Source of the DNA: Bacillus sp. ISL-37
Lineage (GTDB): Bacteria; Bacillota; Bacilli; Bacillales; Cytobacillaceae
Assembly (NCBI RefSeq): GCF_018613315.1
Contig: NZ_JAGGQL010000045.1
Span: 1-64,000 of the forward strand
Reading direction: 5' to 3'
Length of the DNA: 64,000 nucleotides
The translations under genes were made by a program, and so were the position numbers. Shown piece by piece: positions 54,464 to 63,511 of the stretch (the stretch's first letter is position 1; the number at the start of each line of letters is the position of its first letter). Below the pieces are notes generated by a model, which saw only the letters and a program-made list of their open reading frames with translations, was not told the DNA's origin and did no database searches.

Positions 54464-54704
54464 AAAAATAGTATATAATACCTACTTTCTTATCGTCACT
54501 AAATTGGAAATGTTTATACTTTTTTACACATTCTTTATTATTCTCTTTTATTATCGCTAACCAAAACTGGCATATTGTAGTAAAGGTAATCTCTGGTGTC
54601 CAAAATAAAGGCACCAGGGAAAATCTAACTGTCCTTAGTTTATTGTAGACTTGTTATTTGAGGAAACACCTTTTGGTTCATCCAATAATTATGAGATTTA
54701 TTAT
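54464..54704. other. Gene-free gap upstream of the TM2 gene
   Basis: AT-rich sequence with only short frames lacking ribosome binding sites; presumably the TM2 promoter region. Nothing else seen. Confidence 0.4.
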
Positions 54705-54751
54705 CATAAAAAAAGCTTGCGGAAACAGTCAAAAGACTGGCATCCACAAGC
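54705..54751 (-). terminator. Terminator of the beta-galactosidase gene
   Basis: Minus-strand stem GCTTGTGGATGCCAGTC / GACTGTTTCCGCAAGC (imperfect), loop TTTT, then seven T. Confidence 0.8.
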
Positions 54752-54822
54752 CAAAAGCGGGAGACTTTCATTACTCCCCATATTTAACTCTTGAATAGGA
54801 CAAGAGGATGGCCCCGTTCAAC

Positions 54823-57800
54823 TTAAATCCTCTCAACCCTAAACTCAAACTCCATATTTTGATCAGCCGGGATTAGATATTCATCATGTACAGGAGCTCC
54901 CCAGCTGTCATCTCCTCCTACGCCCATTTGCTCTCCGGCTACTGTGATCACGCTGTAATGGATTGGCGGAAGCTCATATACATGTTGTGCGTTTTCCAGT
55001 TCCAAGGCTGTGTACGGAGACACATTGCACTCGAGTGGCTTGTTGATAGAAGAAATCCTGATACCCTGTCCCTTTTTGTTCGTGACGCTCAGCCTGCGTA
55101 CTCCCGTCCGGTTCCCTGACTCCTGAGGCATGACATAGCCTGATAGATTTTCAGTTACCTCGTTCTTGAAAATTCCGAGCCTTGCTCCCGCAGACCGATC
55201 AGAATAGTTTTCTTCAGGTCCCATTGCGTACCATTCAAGCTGGTCATAGTCAGCAGATGTCTTGAATGACAGCGCAAAAGTCGGCAGCTGTGGAAGGTTT
55301 TGTGCACCATGATATATAGATTTTACATGAACGCTTCCGTCACCTAAAACAGCATACGTCACCTTTACCTCAACCTCTGAATTAATTGAAAACTTATAAG
55401 TGAAGCCTATACTGACTTGATTTCTCTCTTCTTTAACCTCAATTCCGGTACATTTACGCGCCAAGCTTGCAGCAAACCAGAGTCCGGACTCAAATCCTTG
55501 AGCAAACCCCCGGTCATTATCAGTAGTGGCCCTCCAGAATAATGGCGCTGGCGGCTGGGCAATCATTTCTCTGCCAGCATAGTTCAATGATACCAGGCTT
55601 CCAACTTGCTTAGAGAAAATCACCGAGAAATCACGGCCATGGACACCAATATTGACATCTCCATGTACGACACGAAGTTCACCTTCAACAGCAGGCTGTT
55701 CCTCAGCTTTTACCTCAAAAACATACTGTCCGAAAGCAACCTCATGGCCTGCCTCCGCCCAAACCGTCTTCTTTTTCAATTTGAAAGCAGTTTGTATGGA
55801 ATACTCACCAGGAGCAGCCGCAAGATCAGCAGGGAAATTGAACTCTGCTCTTCCCTCGCTTTGCGGTTTAACATCCACCTCAAGCTGATTACGGTAAATC
55901 TCTTTCCCTCCAAGCAGCAAGCTATATTCAAGTACATAATCCGCTGTGTCAGTGAAAAGGTTCTCGTTGATGATGCTTACACCGTCAAAGTCCGTTACCA
56001 GTTTGATATTCTGATACAGGAATTTAACTTCCTGCATTTTAGGAGAAAGCTCACGATTCGCATACACAATCCCGTTTGTGCAGAACCCATAATCGGTTGG
56101 TCGGTCGTCAAAGTCACCGCCATAAGCTAAAAATTCTTTTCCATAGCGGTCCTTTTTGATCAGCGACTGGTCAATATAATCCCAAATGAAGCCTCCCTGG
56201 TACATCGGGTATTTCTGTTCCAGCTCCGTGTATTTATGCATGCCGCCAAGCGAGTTGCCCATCGCATGCATATACTCACAGCTGATATAAGGCTTATCAG
56301 GATTTTCATCCAAGTATTCTTCAATGTCTGCCGGCTTCGCGTACATGCGGCTTTCCATATCACTCGTTTCACGGAAATCAGGAGTCCAGAATACCCCTTC
56401 ATAATGAACGAGGCGTCCTGGGTCTGCCTTTTTAAAATAACGGGAAACATTCAGAATCACTTCGCCACCATAAGACTCGTTGCCACACGACCAAATCAGG
56501 ATGGATGGGTGGTTCTTATCACGTTCATACATCGATACTGCCCTGTCCATGACGATGTCTTCCCATTCCGGTTTGTTGCCAGGAATGTTCCACGAAGGCT
56601 CAACCTGGCCCATTTTCTGCCATGAACCATGTGTTTCAAGATTCATTTCATCAATGACATAGACGCCATACTCATCGCATAACTGATACCAATAGCTTTG
56701 ATTCGGGTAATGAGAAGTCCTTACCGCATTGATATTGTTCTGCTTAAGCGTCTTGATATCCCAGAGCATATCCTCCCGGGAAACCGTCCTTCCTGTATAG
56801 CAATTGAATTCATGGCGGTTAACACCTTTAAAAACAATTCGCTCCCCGTTCAGATGCATGACCTTATCGATCATTTCAAAACGCCTGAAGCCAACTTTTT
56901 GCGGGATGACCTCTACTAAGCTTCCACTTTCGTTATAAACGTGAATCAATAATTGATAAAGATATGGGTTTTCAGCACTCCAGAGCTGTGGTTGATCAAC
57001 CGCAAAAGAGATTGACGAAGCACCTTCACCTACTTCTCCATCCTGTGAAGCAACCAGTCCACCTTTTGCATCATAAAGCTCAGCTGTCACTTTTCCAGGA
57101 GCAGGCTGACCTGATAAAAACGTAAGATCGGAGAATAGAGTTCCCTTTTTATAGGTTTCATCCAGCTCAGCACGGATATTGGCATCAAAAACATGGATTT
57201 CAGGAACACTGTAAAGATACACATCCCGGAAGATTCCAGAGAATCGCCAGAAATCCTGGTCTTCGAGCCAGCTGCCCGTACTGCGCTGGTAAACCTCAAC
57301 GGCCAGCTTATTCTCCCCTTCTGTAATGTATGGGGTCAGGTCAAAGTCTGCTGGAGTGAAGGAATCCTCGCTATAGCCAACAAACTCGCCATTTAGCCAA
57401 ACATAGAATGCGGACTCCACACCCTGGAAGGAAATATAAACAGGTCTGTTCTGCATATTAACTGGAACAGTAAACGTTTTCACATAACTTCCGACAGGAT
57501 TGTGATCCGCAGGAATTTCCGGCGGACGGATATCGGCGATGCCATCCCACGGATACATTGTGTTCACATATTGTGGCTGGCCATGGCCTTGAAGCTGAAT
57601 ATGCCCAGGAACCGTAATGTCTCCCCACATAGAACTATCGAAGTCTTTTTTATAAAAATGCTCCGGACGGTGTGCCGGATTAATTGAATAATGGAATTTC
57701 CAATCACCATTCAATACATGTCTCAGTGACATAGGTTGACCGCTCTTCGCTTCTTCCACCGTTTCAAAGTACTCATGATCTGAATGGGCAGGAACCCGGT

Positions 57801-57855
57801 TAACAGCAAAAACTTGAACATCTGAAAGCCACTCTAATTTAGGATTTGTCTTCAT
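54823..57855 (-). CDS. lacZ: Beta-galactosidase, LacZ type (GH2)
   Basis: A cytosolic GH2 enzyme of 1,010 aa that hydrolyses beta-galactosides such as lactose. Seen: N-terminal sugar-binding domain (QGHGQPQYVNTMYPWDG), Ig-like domains, TIM barrel with acid/base Glu460 (WSCGNESYGGE) and nucleophile Glu527 (ISCEYMHAMGNS), and the C-terminal Bgal_small domain starting near REMIAQPPAPLFWRATTDND. All five parts of E. coli-type LacZ are present and full length. No signal peptide. It is monocistronic, and directly upstream on the same strand lies the 3' remnant of a sugar ABC permease, so the uptake genes seem to have been lost. A 16-bp palindrome upstream may be its operator. Confidence 0.95.
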   Translation of the reverse strand: MKTNPKLEWLSDVQVFAVNRVPAHSDHEYFETVEEAKSGQPMSLRHVLNGDWKFHYSINPAHRPEHFYKKDFDSSMWGDITVPGHIQLQGHGQPQYVNTMYPWDGIADIRPPEIPADHNPVGSYVKTFTVPVNMQNRPVYISFQGVESAFYVWLNGEFVGYSEDSFTPADFDLTPYITEGENKLAVEVYQRSTGSWLEDQDFWRFSGIFRDVYLYSVPEIHVFDANIRAELDETYKKGTLFSDLTFLSGQPAPGKVTAELYDAKGGLVASQDGEVGEGASSISFAVDQPQLWSAENPYLYQLLIHVYNESGSLVEVIPQKVGFRRFEMIDKVMHLNGERIVFKGVNRHEFNCYTGRTVSREDMLWDIKTLKQNNINAVRTSHYPNQSYWYQLCDEYGVYVIDEMNLETHGSWQKMGQVEPSWNIPGNKPEWEDIVMDRAVSMYERDKNHPSILIWSCGNESYGGEVILNVSRYFKKADPGRLVHYEGVFWTPDFRETSDMESRMYAKPADIEEYLDENPDKPYISCEYMHAMGNSLGGMHKYTELEQKYPMYQGGFIWDYIDQSLIKKDRYGKEFLAYGGDFDDRPTDYGFCTNGIVYANRELSPKMQEVKFLYQNIKLVTDFDGVSIINENLFTDTADYVLEYSLLLGGKEIYRNQLEVDVKPQSEGRAEFNFPADLAAAPGEYSIQTAFKLKKKTVWAEAGHEVAFGQYVFEVKAEEQPAVEGELRVVHGDVNIGVHGRDFSVIFSKQVGSLVSLNYAGREMIAQPPAPLFWRATTDNDRGFAQGFESGLWFAASLARKCTGIEVKEERNQVSIGFTYKFSINSEVEVKVTYAVLGDGSVHVKSIYHGAQNLPQLPTFALSFKTSADYDQLEWYAMGPEENYSDRSAGARLGIFKNEVTENLSGYVMPQESGNRTGVRRLSVTNKKGQGIRISSINKPLECNVSPYTALELENAQHVYELPPIHYSVITVAGEQMGVGGDDSWGAPVHDEYLIPADQNMEFEFRVERI

Positions 57856-57906
57856 ATAATAACCATCCTTTCATCCGCTTCTGTTTAAACTATCACTCTA
57901 CTTTTC

Positions 57907-57922
57907 ATCATTCATGAATGAT
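57907..57922. promoter_or_regulatory. Palindromic putative operator upstream of lacZ
   Basis: ATCATTCATGAATGAT is a perfect 16-bp palindrome 52 bases before the lacZ start, within an AT-rich promoter region. Its size and position suit a dimeric repressor site. No regulator gene is adjacent. Confidence 0.45.
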
Positions 57923-58133
57923 ACGTTTCTATAATGATTATTTTACTATATTAAATTAAACAAATCATAATGATATTATTACCACTGAGACGACTAAATA
58001 GAAAAGCACCTTTCTAACGGGGGCCTGCATTTAGTTAACTACAGTTTTTTCCACAATGGAATGAAACACGAGAAATTTCCCTTTTAATCATCTCTGACAA
58101 AAAAAGAAGCCAGTAGGCAACTTTTTATAATAT
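57923..58133. other. lacZ upstream region
   Basis: AT-rich non-coding sequence presumed to contain the lacZ promoter (TATAGA-like box near 57930). No gene seen. Confidence 0.4.
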
Positions 58134-58226
58134 TTATCCTCTTACCGATCCTGCAGTCATAACATCCGGCAGCATAAAACCTTGTAACATGATAAAAAGC
58201 ACAGGTAACGTCCCTATGCCTCCTAC
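58134..58226 (-). pseudogene. C-terminal remnant of a carbohydrate ABC transporter permease
   Basis: Thirty codons open to a TAA at 58134-58136 read GGIGTLPVLFIMLQGFMLPD, then VMTAGSVRG. The LPVLxxFxxxQ pattern and GLTAGSVKG-like end are characteristic of MalG/GanQ-type permease C-termini. A stop precedes it in frame, so only the tail survives. It lies on the same strand just upstream of lacZ, where Bacilli often keep galactoside transport genes. Confidence 0.55.
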
Positions 58227-58270
58227 TTACCAAGCCCACTATTAGCTACTAGCAATTAATCTTAGCCCTA

Positions 58271-58444
58271 TTACCAACCTTCTTTACCTTTGTGAACGTT
58301 TGCTTTATCACGATTTTCCTTTACTTGCTCTTTAGTCCAATTAGCTTTTTCTGCATTTCCTTTTTGGGCATATTGATTAGCTTCTCGCTCAAAGCGGTTT
58401 GCTCTATGATTAAACATTTCTTCTTTATTTTTAAAAAACCCCAT
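58271..58444 (-). CDS. Small charged cytosolic protein (57 aa)
   Basis: ATG at 58444 with AGGAGG seven bases upstream. The product starts MGFFKNKEEMFNHRANRFE and is very rich in Lys, Glu, Asn and Ala, hence a hydrophilic helix without cysteines or membrane segments. It resembles small stress- or spore-associated proteins in composition only. It is followed upstream by another tiny gene also starting MGF. Confidence 0.7.
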   Translation of the reverse strand: MGFFKNKEEMFNHRANRFEREANQYAQKGNAEKANWTKEQVKENRDKANVHKGKEGW

Positions 58445-58501
58445 AGTTGACCTCCTAAATAAGTCACATTATATAAAGGATTTTAAACTTTGTTTTGTTC
58501 C

Positions 58502-58693
58502 TTATTTATTTTTCAAAAGTTTTTGTATGGCGACTTTTTTGGCCATCGGGCCTCCTCTTTTCGCCTCTTTTAATAACTCCTCTTTGCTTTTGTATGCGTA
58601 CATACTCATATACCTTTCGACTTCTTGTTGATAATCAGCTGACTTCTCAGATATATCTTTCAGCCCTTGACCTACAGCATCCCAAAAACCCAT
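58502..58693 (-). CDS. Small charged protein (63 aa)
   Basis: ATG at 58693 with AGGAGGT upstream. The sequence begins MGFWDAVGQGLKDISEKSA and ends in a basic helix (KKVAIQKLLKNK); the central part AYKSKEELLKEAKRGGPMAKK recalls short helical proteins of Bacillus. The 57-base gap to the next small gene and their similar starts suggest a pair. Function unknown. Confidence 0.75.
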   Translation of the reverse strand: MGFWDAVGQGLKDISEKSADYQQEVERYMSMYAYKSKEELLKEAKRGGPMAKKVAIQKLLKNK

Positions 58694-58775
58694 AATCTTA
58701 CCTCCTGAATTCTCATTATATTTGTTGTCACTTACTACCCCTGTTCAATTTTCTGTTTGTTAAAATTGTTTTAAA

Positions 58776-59366
58776 TCATAGATTGTTAAAAACCCCAAAG
58801 ATTTTTTCTATCACATTCCCACCAGTTACCTCTGTTAACGGAATCTTCTTACTGGTCACTTTCTTCACTCCCCAGTAGTAGCGGTCACTGTCTTCTTGTC
58901 TTTTGGGAGTGCTGGACAAAATGTCGCCCTCATCTTGTATATTCATATACTCTTTGTTTCGTAATGGATAGTAAAATCTCCAGTGGTTTGCCGGGGAACA
59001 TCCCTTGGCCCAATCCTGAATATCACTGTATTCAAACTTAGATAGGCGAATACATGGAAGTTCCATCTTTTCTTCTTGCTCATATTCTGCGTCATAAAGC
59101 TCGATTTCCATCACGTACACAGGACCGTCTCTCCACTCATTTTCCAACTCTGGATCATTTTTATTCTGAAATAATAAGATGAAATCTTGGATGAACCAGC
59201 CTGAGAAGTCGTTATCAGATTTATAGCGCAGAAACTTATCTACGACACTTACATAATTACTCTCCTCAGCGGCACTGGTTTTACAATAATCCATCAGTTT
59301 ATGAATATTTTCATAGGTTTGGTAGACAACGTGAAAAGCATTGTGAATATTACTTGCTGAACTCAT
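58776..59366 (-). CDS. Uncharacterised partner of the PD-(D/E)XK nuclease
   Basis: A soluble 196-aa protein I do not recognise. It is acidic, with a Trp/Tyr-rich middle (NHWRFYYPLRNKEYMN) and a final helix. ATG at 59366, with GAGGG upstream, overlaps the end of the nuclease gene by 17 bases, so the two are translationally coupled. No membrane segment, no enzyme motif seen. An immunity, specificity or regulatory subunit for the nuclease is possible (inference). Confidence 0.7.
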   Translation of the reverse strand: MSSASNIHNAFHVVYQTYENIHKLMDYCKTSAAEESNYVSVVDKFLRYKSDNDFSGWFIQDFILLFQNKNDPELENEWRDGPVYVMEIELYDAEYEQEEKMELPCIRLSKFEYSDIQDWAKGCSPANHWRFYYPLRNKEYMNIQDEGDILSSTPKRQEDSDRYYWGVKKVTSKKIPLTEVTGGNVIEKIFGVFNNL

Positions 59367-60120
59367 AGTGCAATCCCTCACTTATTTTTATTGGCGTTTT
59401 AAAGCTGATGAAGGCATGACTCATTACTTCAAATTTAAAAAACTCATCTTTGTCGATTGGGATTGATGTTTCCACGGCCATTGATGTAAAGTCTTCAAAT
59501 CCTTTCCTGGTTAAAAGGTCAATCAAATCCTGTACAATGACTTGTTGATAGACATCTGTAATCACTAGTTGCTTTAATTCTTTTAAAATATCCTGCCAGG
59601 ACACATATCCAAAGTCGACTCCCTGTTCAATAATGCCCCGCTCTACAATATTTCGATAGGTATCCTTACATGCCTTGCGGTCAGCAATGAAAAGCAGCAA
59701 CTTTTGCTTGCCCTGACCTTTCCTAGCCAGGATTCTTGATTCCCTCGCCAGTTGATTAATACTCACTTGGATCTCTTGATCGCTCCCCCCATTCACAACA
59801 TCATCGTCTGACGAAAGCCCACTTAGATACTTCACTTCAACCCCGATCATTGTTGAAGGAAAATTAATAAGTACATCCACTTCGCCTTCGCGATCATATG
59901 GCCAAAACTCAATCATGTTTGCCCAAAAATCAATATCAATTTCCCAAAAATCAGCCTTCAGCTTACGCGGAAAAATGCTATTAGCTAGAACTTCCCCTAG
60001 CCCTTTTGAAAAAGGGATATAACGCAATGCACCAAACACATTACCGGTTAAGTCATCCTCCAGCCTTTCGGATAAATTCGAGCCCCTCCTGCTAATCTTG
60101 CCTCCAATTTCCGCAATCAT
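59350..60120 (-). CDS. PD-(D/E)XK nuclease superfamily protein
   Basis: A soluble 256-aa protein. Seen: an N-terminal LEDDLTGNVFGALRYIPFS motif, then the restriction-nuclease core with an acidic residue, a short beta turn and E-x-K: EVDVLINFPSTMIGVEVKYL (Asp near 118, Glu-Val-Lys near 131-133), followed by the alpha/beta region KQKLLLFIADRK. This is the active-site geometry of PD-(D/E)XK enzymes, which cut or bind nucleic acid. It lacks DNA-binding domains I can name. Coupled to the 196-aa gene downstream; no methylase nearby, so not a standard restriction system. Confidence 0.72.
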   Translation of the reverse strand: MIAEIGGKISRRGSNLSERLEDDLTGNVFGALRYIPFSKGLGEVLANSIFPRKLKADFWEIDIDFWANMIEFWPYDREGEVDVLINFPSTMIGVEVKYLSGLSSDDDVVNGGSDQEIQVSINQLARESRILARKGQGKQKLLLFIADRKACKDTYRNIVERGIIEQGVDFGYVSWQDILKELKQLVITDVYQQVIVQDLIDLLTRKGFEDFTSMAVETSIPIDKDEFFKFEVMSHAFISFKTPIKISEGLHYEFSK

Positions 60121-60393
60121 GTCCCCACACCCTCTCTAAATATATTTTACTATATTTATCCAAAATAAGGATATAATTAGGTAAAACAACTCTTAATTTT
60201 GAGTGCAATAAATGCAACAAATCCGATTCTAAATGCGAGGTACTAAATTCATAATATGGAGAAAAGGCAAGCCTGTTATGCCCATAGCAAACGTGATAAA
60301 AAATGTGAATGAGCAGAAAGTCTGGAATAAAAGCATAGTGGAATTGATATCTATTCAATTAAGAAGATATATTTAACTTATGGGAGGAAATTT
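60121..60393. other. Divergent intergenic region
   Basis: About 270 bases of AT-rich DNA between the nuclease pair and the acyltransferase. A 47-codon plus-strand frame (60233-60376) lacks a ribosome binding site and is not supported. Confidence 0.4.
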
Positions 60394-61569
60394 ATGAAAA
60401 ATAACAACCAGCTAACTAGGCATGTCGATCTGGACTGGATAAAGGCATTGGCAACGTTGGTCGTATTCCTTTATCACAGTTCAATGTTTTTTAATTCATT
60501 TGATTGGCACATTAAAAACAACACCATTAATTATACATATATCGAGCTTTTCTCCCTCTTGGTGGGGAACTGGATCATGCCCATTTTCTTTGTGTTGTCA
60601 GGAATGGCTACTTACTACGCTTTGAAAAAAAGAAACTCGAAAACCTTTATAATAGAAAGGCTTTTACGGCTTGGTTTGCCCTTGCTTTTGGGGATCTTCC
60701 TGCTGTCACCTCCCCAGGTGTATATTGAAAGAATAACGAACCATCAATTTGAGGGCTCATTCCTGGCATTCTTTCCTCATTACTTTGACGGACTTTATCT
60801 AGAAATGGGCGGAACCGGAAACTTCGCATTCTTTGGACATCATCTCTGGTATCTCTTAATGTTACTGATCTTTTCAGTCATTACATTGCCTTTTTTCATA
60901 AAAACCAAAGGAATAGCAACTGGTAAGGAATTCAGTATTCTCCATTACTTATTTATTCCTCTCCCCCTTACAATCGCCGCTTTGACCGTCAACAATGTTG
61001 TAAATTTAACGAGCTGGGGAATCATTTTCTATCTACTATTATATATTTTCGGATTTTATTTCTTTTCTAGGGAATCAATCAGGAGGTTTGTCCGCAAGAT
61101 TGGGATTTTAGCAGGTACTTTAAGTATACTGAGTACAGCATCCTATATATCATGGGTATTTTACATTGGGTTTCCTATGGAGATATCAGTGAGTTGGACT
61201 GTATTCATGATGATTCGTGTCCTATTGGTATGGAACATGATTTTCTTTATGCTATACCTGGGCGATAAGTATTTGAACGTTTCCAACAAGGCATTGAAAT
61301 ATTCGAGTGAAGCCTCCATGCCGTTTTATGTACTCCATCAGCCTGTCATCATTATAATAGGATTTTTCATTTATAACCTGGAATGGTCTGTCCCTGTAAA
61401 ATTGATGATCTTAATGTCAGCAGCATTTTTAATCATTATGGTCTTGTACGAACTCATCATTCGACGAGTTAATATTCTGCGTGTTCTGTTTGGTTTAAAA
61501 GCAAACCGGCCTGGTGACGAGCCTCTTGTGCCAAGTGATACAGGCACTTACGACCGAAAAGCGACTTAA
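60394..61569 (+). CDS. Acyltransferase-3 family membrane protein
   Basis: A 391-aa protein with about ten transmembrane helices of the acyltransferase_3 (OafA/WecH-like) family, which O-acylates extracytoplasmic sugars or other acceptors. Seen: opening DWIKALATLVVFLYHSSMFF with the family His in the first helix, PIFFVLSGMATYYAL, and a C-terminal ASMPFYVLHQPVII with the usual His. Start ATG with GGGAGG upstream. The acceptor is unknown; it is 16 kb from the polymer island, so a link is weak. Confidence 0.87.
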   Translation: MKNNNQLTRHVDLDWIKALATLVVFLYHSSMFFNSFDWHIKNNTINYTYIELFSLLVGNWIMPIFFVLSGMATYYALKKRNSKTFIIERLLRLGLPLLLGIFLLSPPQVYIERITNHQFEGSFLAFFPHYFDGLYLEMGGTGNFAFFGHHLWYLLMLLIFSVITLPFFIKTKGIATGKEFSILHYLFIPLPLTIAALTVNNVVNLTSWGIIFYLLLYIFGFYFFSRESIRRFVRKIGILAGTLSILSTASYISWVFYIGFPMEISVSWTVFMMIRVLLVWNMIFFMLYLGDKYLNVSNKALKYSSEASMPFYVLHQPVIIIIGFFIYNLEWSVPVKLMILMSAAFLIIMVLYELIIRRVNILRVLFGLKANRPGDEPLVPSDTGTYDRKAT

Positions 61570-61614
61570 TTAAAGGTAAATTAGCACATTGTAAACGAAG
61601 AATTAATAGTAAAG

Positions 61615-61662
61615 AACAGGAGGACATACTCACCAGATTCGAGTAACATCTTCCTGTTTTTT
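61615..61662. terminator. Terminator between convergent acyltransferase and NUDIX genes
   Basis: Imperfect stem AACAGGAGGA..TACTC / GAGTA..TCTTCCTGTT followed by TTTTATTTTT on the plus strand. Confidence 0.65.
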
Positions 61663-61666
61663 ATTT

Positions 61667-62203
61667 TTAGTCTGTCATGAACTTATATCGCAAAATTGCC
61701 GCAAGTCCTGCCCCATGCTTGAACTCCCTTTCGACAATCAGTTTCTTTAACTCTTCCATCGAAATGGTATGTAGCTCAATTTGCTCGCTGTTTTCAAGGT
61801 TTTGCTCTGTCTTCGTCAAACCTGCTGCTGCAAAGAGTGAGATTTCCTCTGTCGTTGATTCTGGAGAAGGATAGAAGCTCCCTAGATCGAGCCAATGCTC
61901 AGCAACATAGCCTGTTTCTTCCTCAAGCTCTCTTTTGGCTGTCTCAAGCGGGGAACTTGCCTCAGGATCAATCGTTCCTGCTGGCAATTCCCATTCCCAG
62001 CTTTTCATTGCATGGCGGTATTGCTTTATACAGACAACATTATGATCATTGGTAATCGGAAGGACACAAACTCCCTTAGCGAAATCCAAATAGGAAAAGC
62101 TCTTCTCTTCCTTATTCGGCAAAACAACCTTATCAATGGTAATCGTAAACCTGTCCACTTTGTTGATGCTTGACTCCTTGATATCCCATTCCATTTCCGT
62201 CAC
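61667..62203 (-). CDS. NUDIX hydrolase (ADP-ribose pyrophosphatase-like)
   Basis: A cytosolic 178-aa NUDIX enzyme. Seen: the box G-x5-E-x7-REUxEExGU at about 76-98 (GTIDPEASSPLETAKREL then EEETGY), an ADP-ribose-type GSFYPSPESTTE after it, and WEWELPAG before it, as in NudF/YqkG. It probably cleaves ADP-ribose or a similar nucleoside diphosphate derivative. A single gene between convergent neighbours. Confidence 0.9.
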   Translation of the reverse strand: MTEMEWDIKESSINKVDRFTITIDKVVLPNKEEKSFSYLDFAKGVCVLPITNDHNVVCIKQYRHAMKSWEWELPAGTIDPEASSPLETAKRELEEETGYVAEHWLDLGSFYPSPESTTEEISLFAAAGLTKTEQNLENSEQIELHTISMEELKKLIVEREFKHGAGLAAILRYKFMTD

Positions 62204-62367
62204 CTTTTCTTTCTGCTAGTAGCGAGAATAATACTATAGTATACACTATTTTAAAGGATATGGTGGCTACCTTCCCTACACAGTGATTTATGCTTCACCA
62301 AACTATATCTCCAGAGCAGGGGCCAGAACCATCCCAGTTTCTTCACTAGTTTTACTATTACTCCATT

Positions 62368-62400
62368 TAAAAAGAAGCAAAGGGTATACCCTTGCTTCTC
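62368..62400 (-). terminator. Terminator of the TRAP transporter operon
   Basis: Minus-strand stem GAGAAGCAAGGG / CCCTTTGCTTCT followed by TTTTAAATGG, 20 bases past the dctP stop. Confidence 0.8.
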
Positions 62401-62419
62401 AGGAGTTGATGTGTATATT

Positions 62420-63460
62420 CTATAGCTCGTCTTCAATTGCCTTAAGCAACTTCTCCCCTTCGTCTCCAAACTTAGTAATATAGAAGTCACGGACGGCCTG
62501 CATTTTCTCAACGAATACTACTCGTTGCTCCGGAGTAATCTCAACAAACTCCATTCCAGAGCCCTCCATCTTCTTCCGGACATCTTCGATATTTTTATAT
62601 GTTTTATCAACAGTTACTCTCTGTCCTTCTTCAAATGCTTTTTCCATCGCAGCTTTTATTTCTTGATCCAAACTATCGTAGAAACCTTTGTTTACAATGA
62701 TCAGCTGGTCAAGGACACCATGATTGGTTATCGTGGCAACCTCTTGTACCTCATGCATTTTCATGTCGTAAGTGGTATCAAGCGGGTTTTCCTGTGCATC
62801 GATTGTACCATTTTGCAATGCATTATAGGTCTCAGCAAACGGGAGGTCAGCAGGGGATGCTCCCACTGTTTTAAACTGTTCAAAGATTACTGGTGATGGC
62901 ATTGCCCGGAACTTTAATCCCTTGAATTCATCAGGACTTGTCAATGCTTTAGGACCTGTGAACTGCTTATAGCCTGTATGCCAAATTCCGAGTGTCTTGA
63001 TGCCGACATTCTCGGTTTTATCCAAAAGCTGTCGCATTGCATCGCTTCCTTGTAACTCTAATAGTTTATCTTTATCATCAGGGAGTAAAAAAGGAATATC
63101 AAGTAAAGTGATTAACGGTTCAAAACCGCCCATAAAGGCTGTCGGTGAGATTGCCATTTCTATGCTTCCACTCTGTACACCTTGAACGATTTCAGTTGGG
63201 TTACCAAGCTGTGAGGCTGGATAGATTTCAACTTTCACCTTTCCATCTGTCTCTGCCTCTACTACCTCTTTGAACTTCTTCGCTCCTAAGTCCCTGGCAC
63301 TGCCAGGAGCAGACGAGTGAGCAAACTTAATTGTAACTTTTGCACCATCTGAACTTGCATTCACATCAGATTCGGGATCTCCAGAACTGCTGTTGGAACA
63401 CCCTCCCATAACAAAGCTTACTAACAATAAGAACATAGCCATTCTTTTAATCGTTTTCAT
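62420..63460 (-). CDS. dctP: TRAP transporter substrate-binding lipoprotein DctP
   Basis: An extracytoplasmic solute receptor of a TRAP transporter, 346 aa. Seen: lipoprotein signal with lipobox MGGC (the Cys near residue 20); DctP fold beginning VTIKFAHSSAPGSARDLGA; QGVQSGSIEMA; the conserved Arg region GLKFRAMPSPV that binds the carboxylate of the ligand; NALQNGTIDAQENPLDTTY. The substrate is probably a C4-dicarboxylate or another organic acid; DctP cannot be assigned further by eye. Start ATG at 63460 after a GGGGG tract. It lies 51 bases after dctM, the reverse of the usual P-Q-M order. Confidence 0.9.
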   Translation of the reverse strand: MKTIKRMAMFLLLVSFVMGGCSNSSSGDPESDVNASSDGAKVTIKFAHSSAPGSARDLGAKKFKEVVEAETDGKVKVEIYPASQLGNPTEIVQGVQSGSIEMAISPTAFMGGFEPLITLLDIPFLLPDDKDKLLELQGSDAMRQLLDKTENVGIKTLGIWHTGYKQFTGPKALTSPDEFKGLKFRAMPSPVIFEQFKTVGASPADLPFAETYNALQNGTIDAQENPLDTTYDMKMHEVQEVATITNHGVLDQLIIVNKGFYDSLDQEIKAAMEKAFEEGQRVTVDKTYKNIEDVRKKMEGSGMEFVEITPEQRVVFVEKMQAVRDFYITKFGDEGEKLLKAIEDEL

Positions 63461-63511
63461 GTACACGCCCCCATAGAATAATATTTATATAGACATTCTG
63501 TTGAAACCTTG

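Noticed and set aside
55606-56130. 174-codon plus-strand frame inside lacZ
   Set aside because: Antisense to a full-length GH2 gene with all catalytic motifs; no ribosome binding site or recognisable domain.
57924-57940. Possible catabolite-response element upstream of lacZ (AGAAACGTATCA)
   Set aside because: The right half does not match the cre consensus closely enough to call it.
60092-60358. 88-codon minus-strand frame upstream of the nuclease
   Set aside because: Overlaps the nuclease start region in another frame, lacks a ribosome binding site and reads as AT-rich noise.
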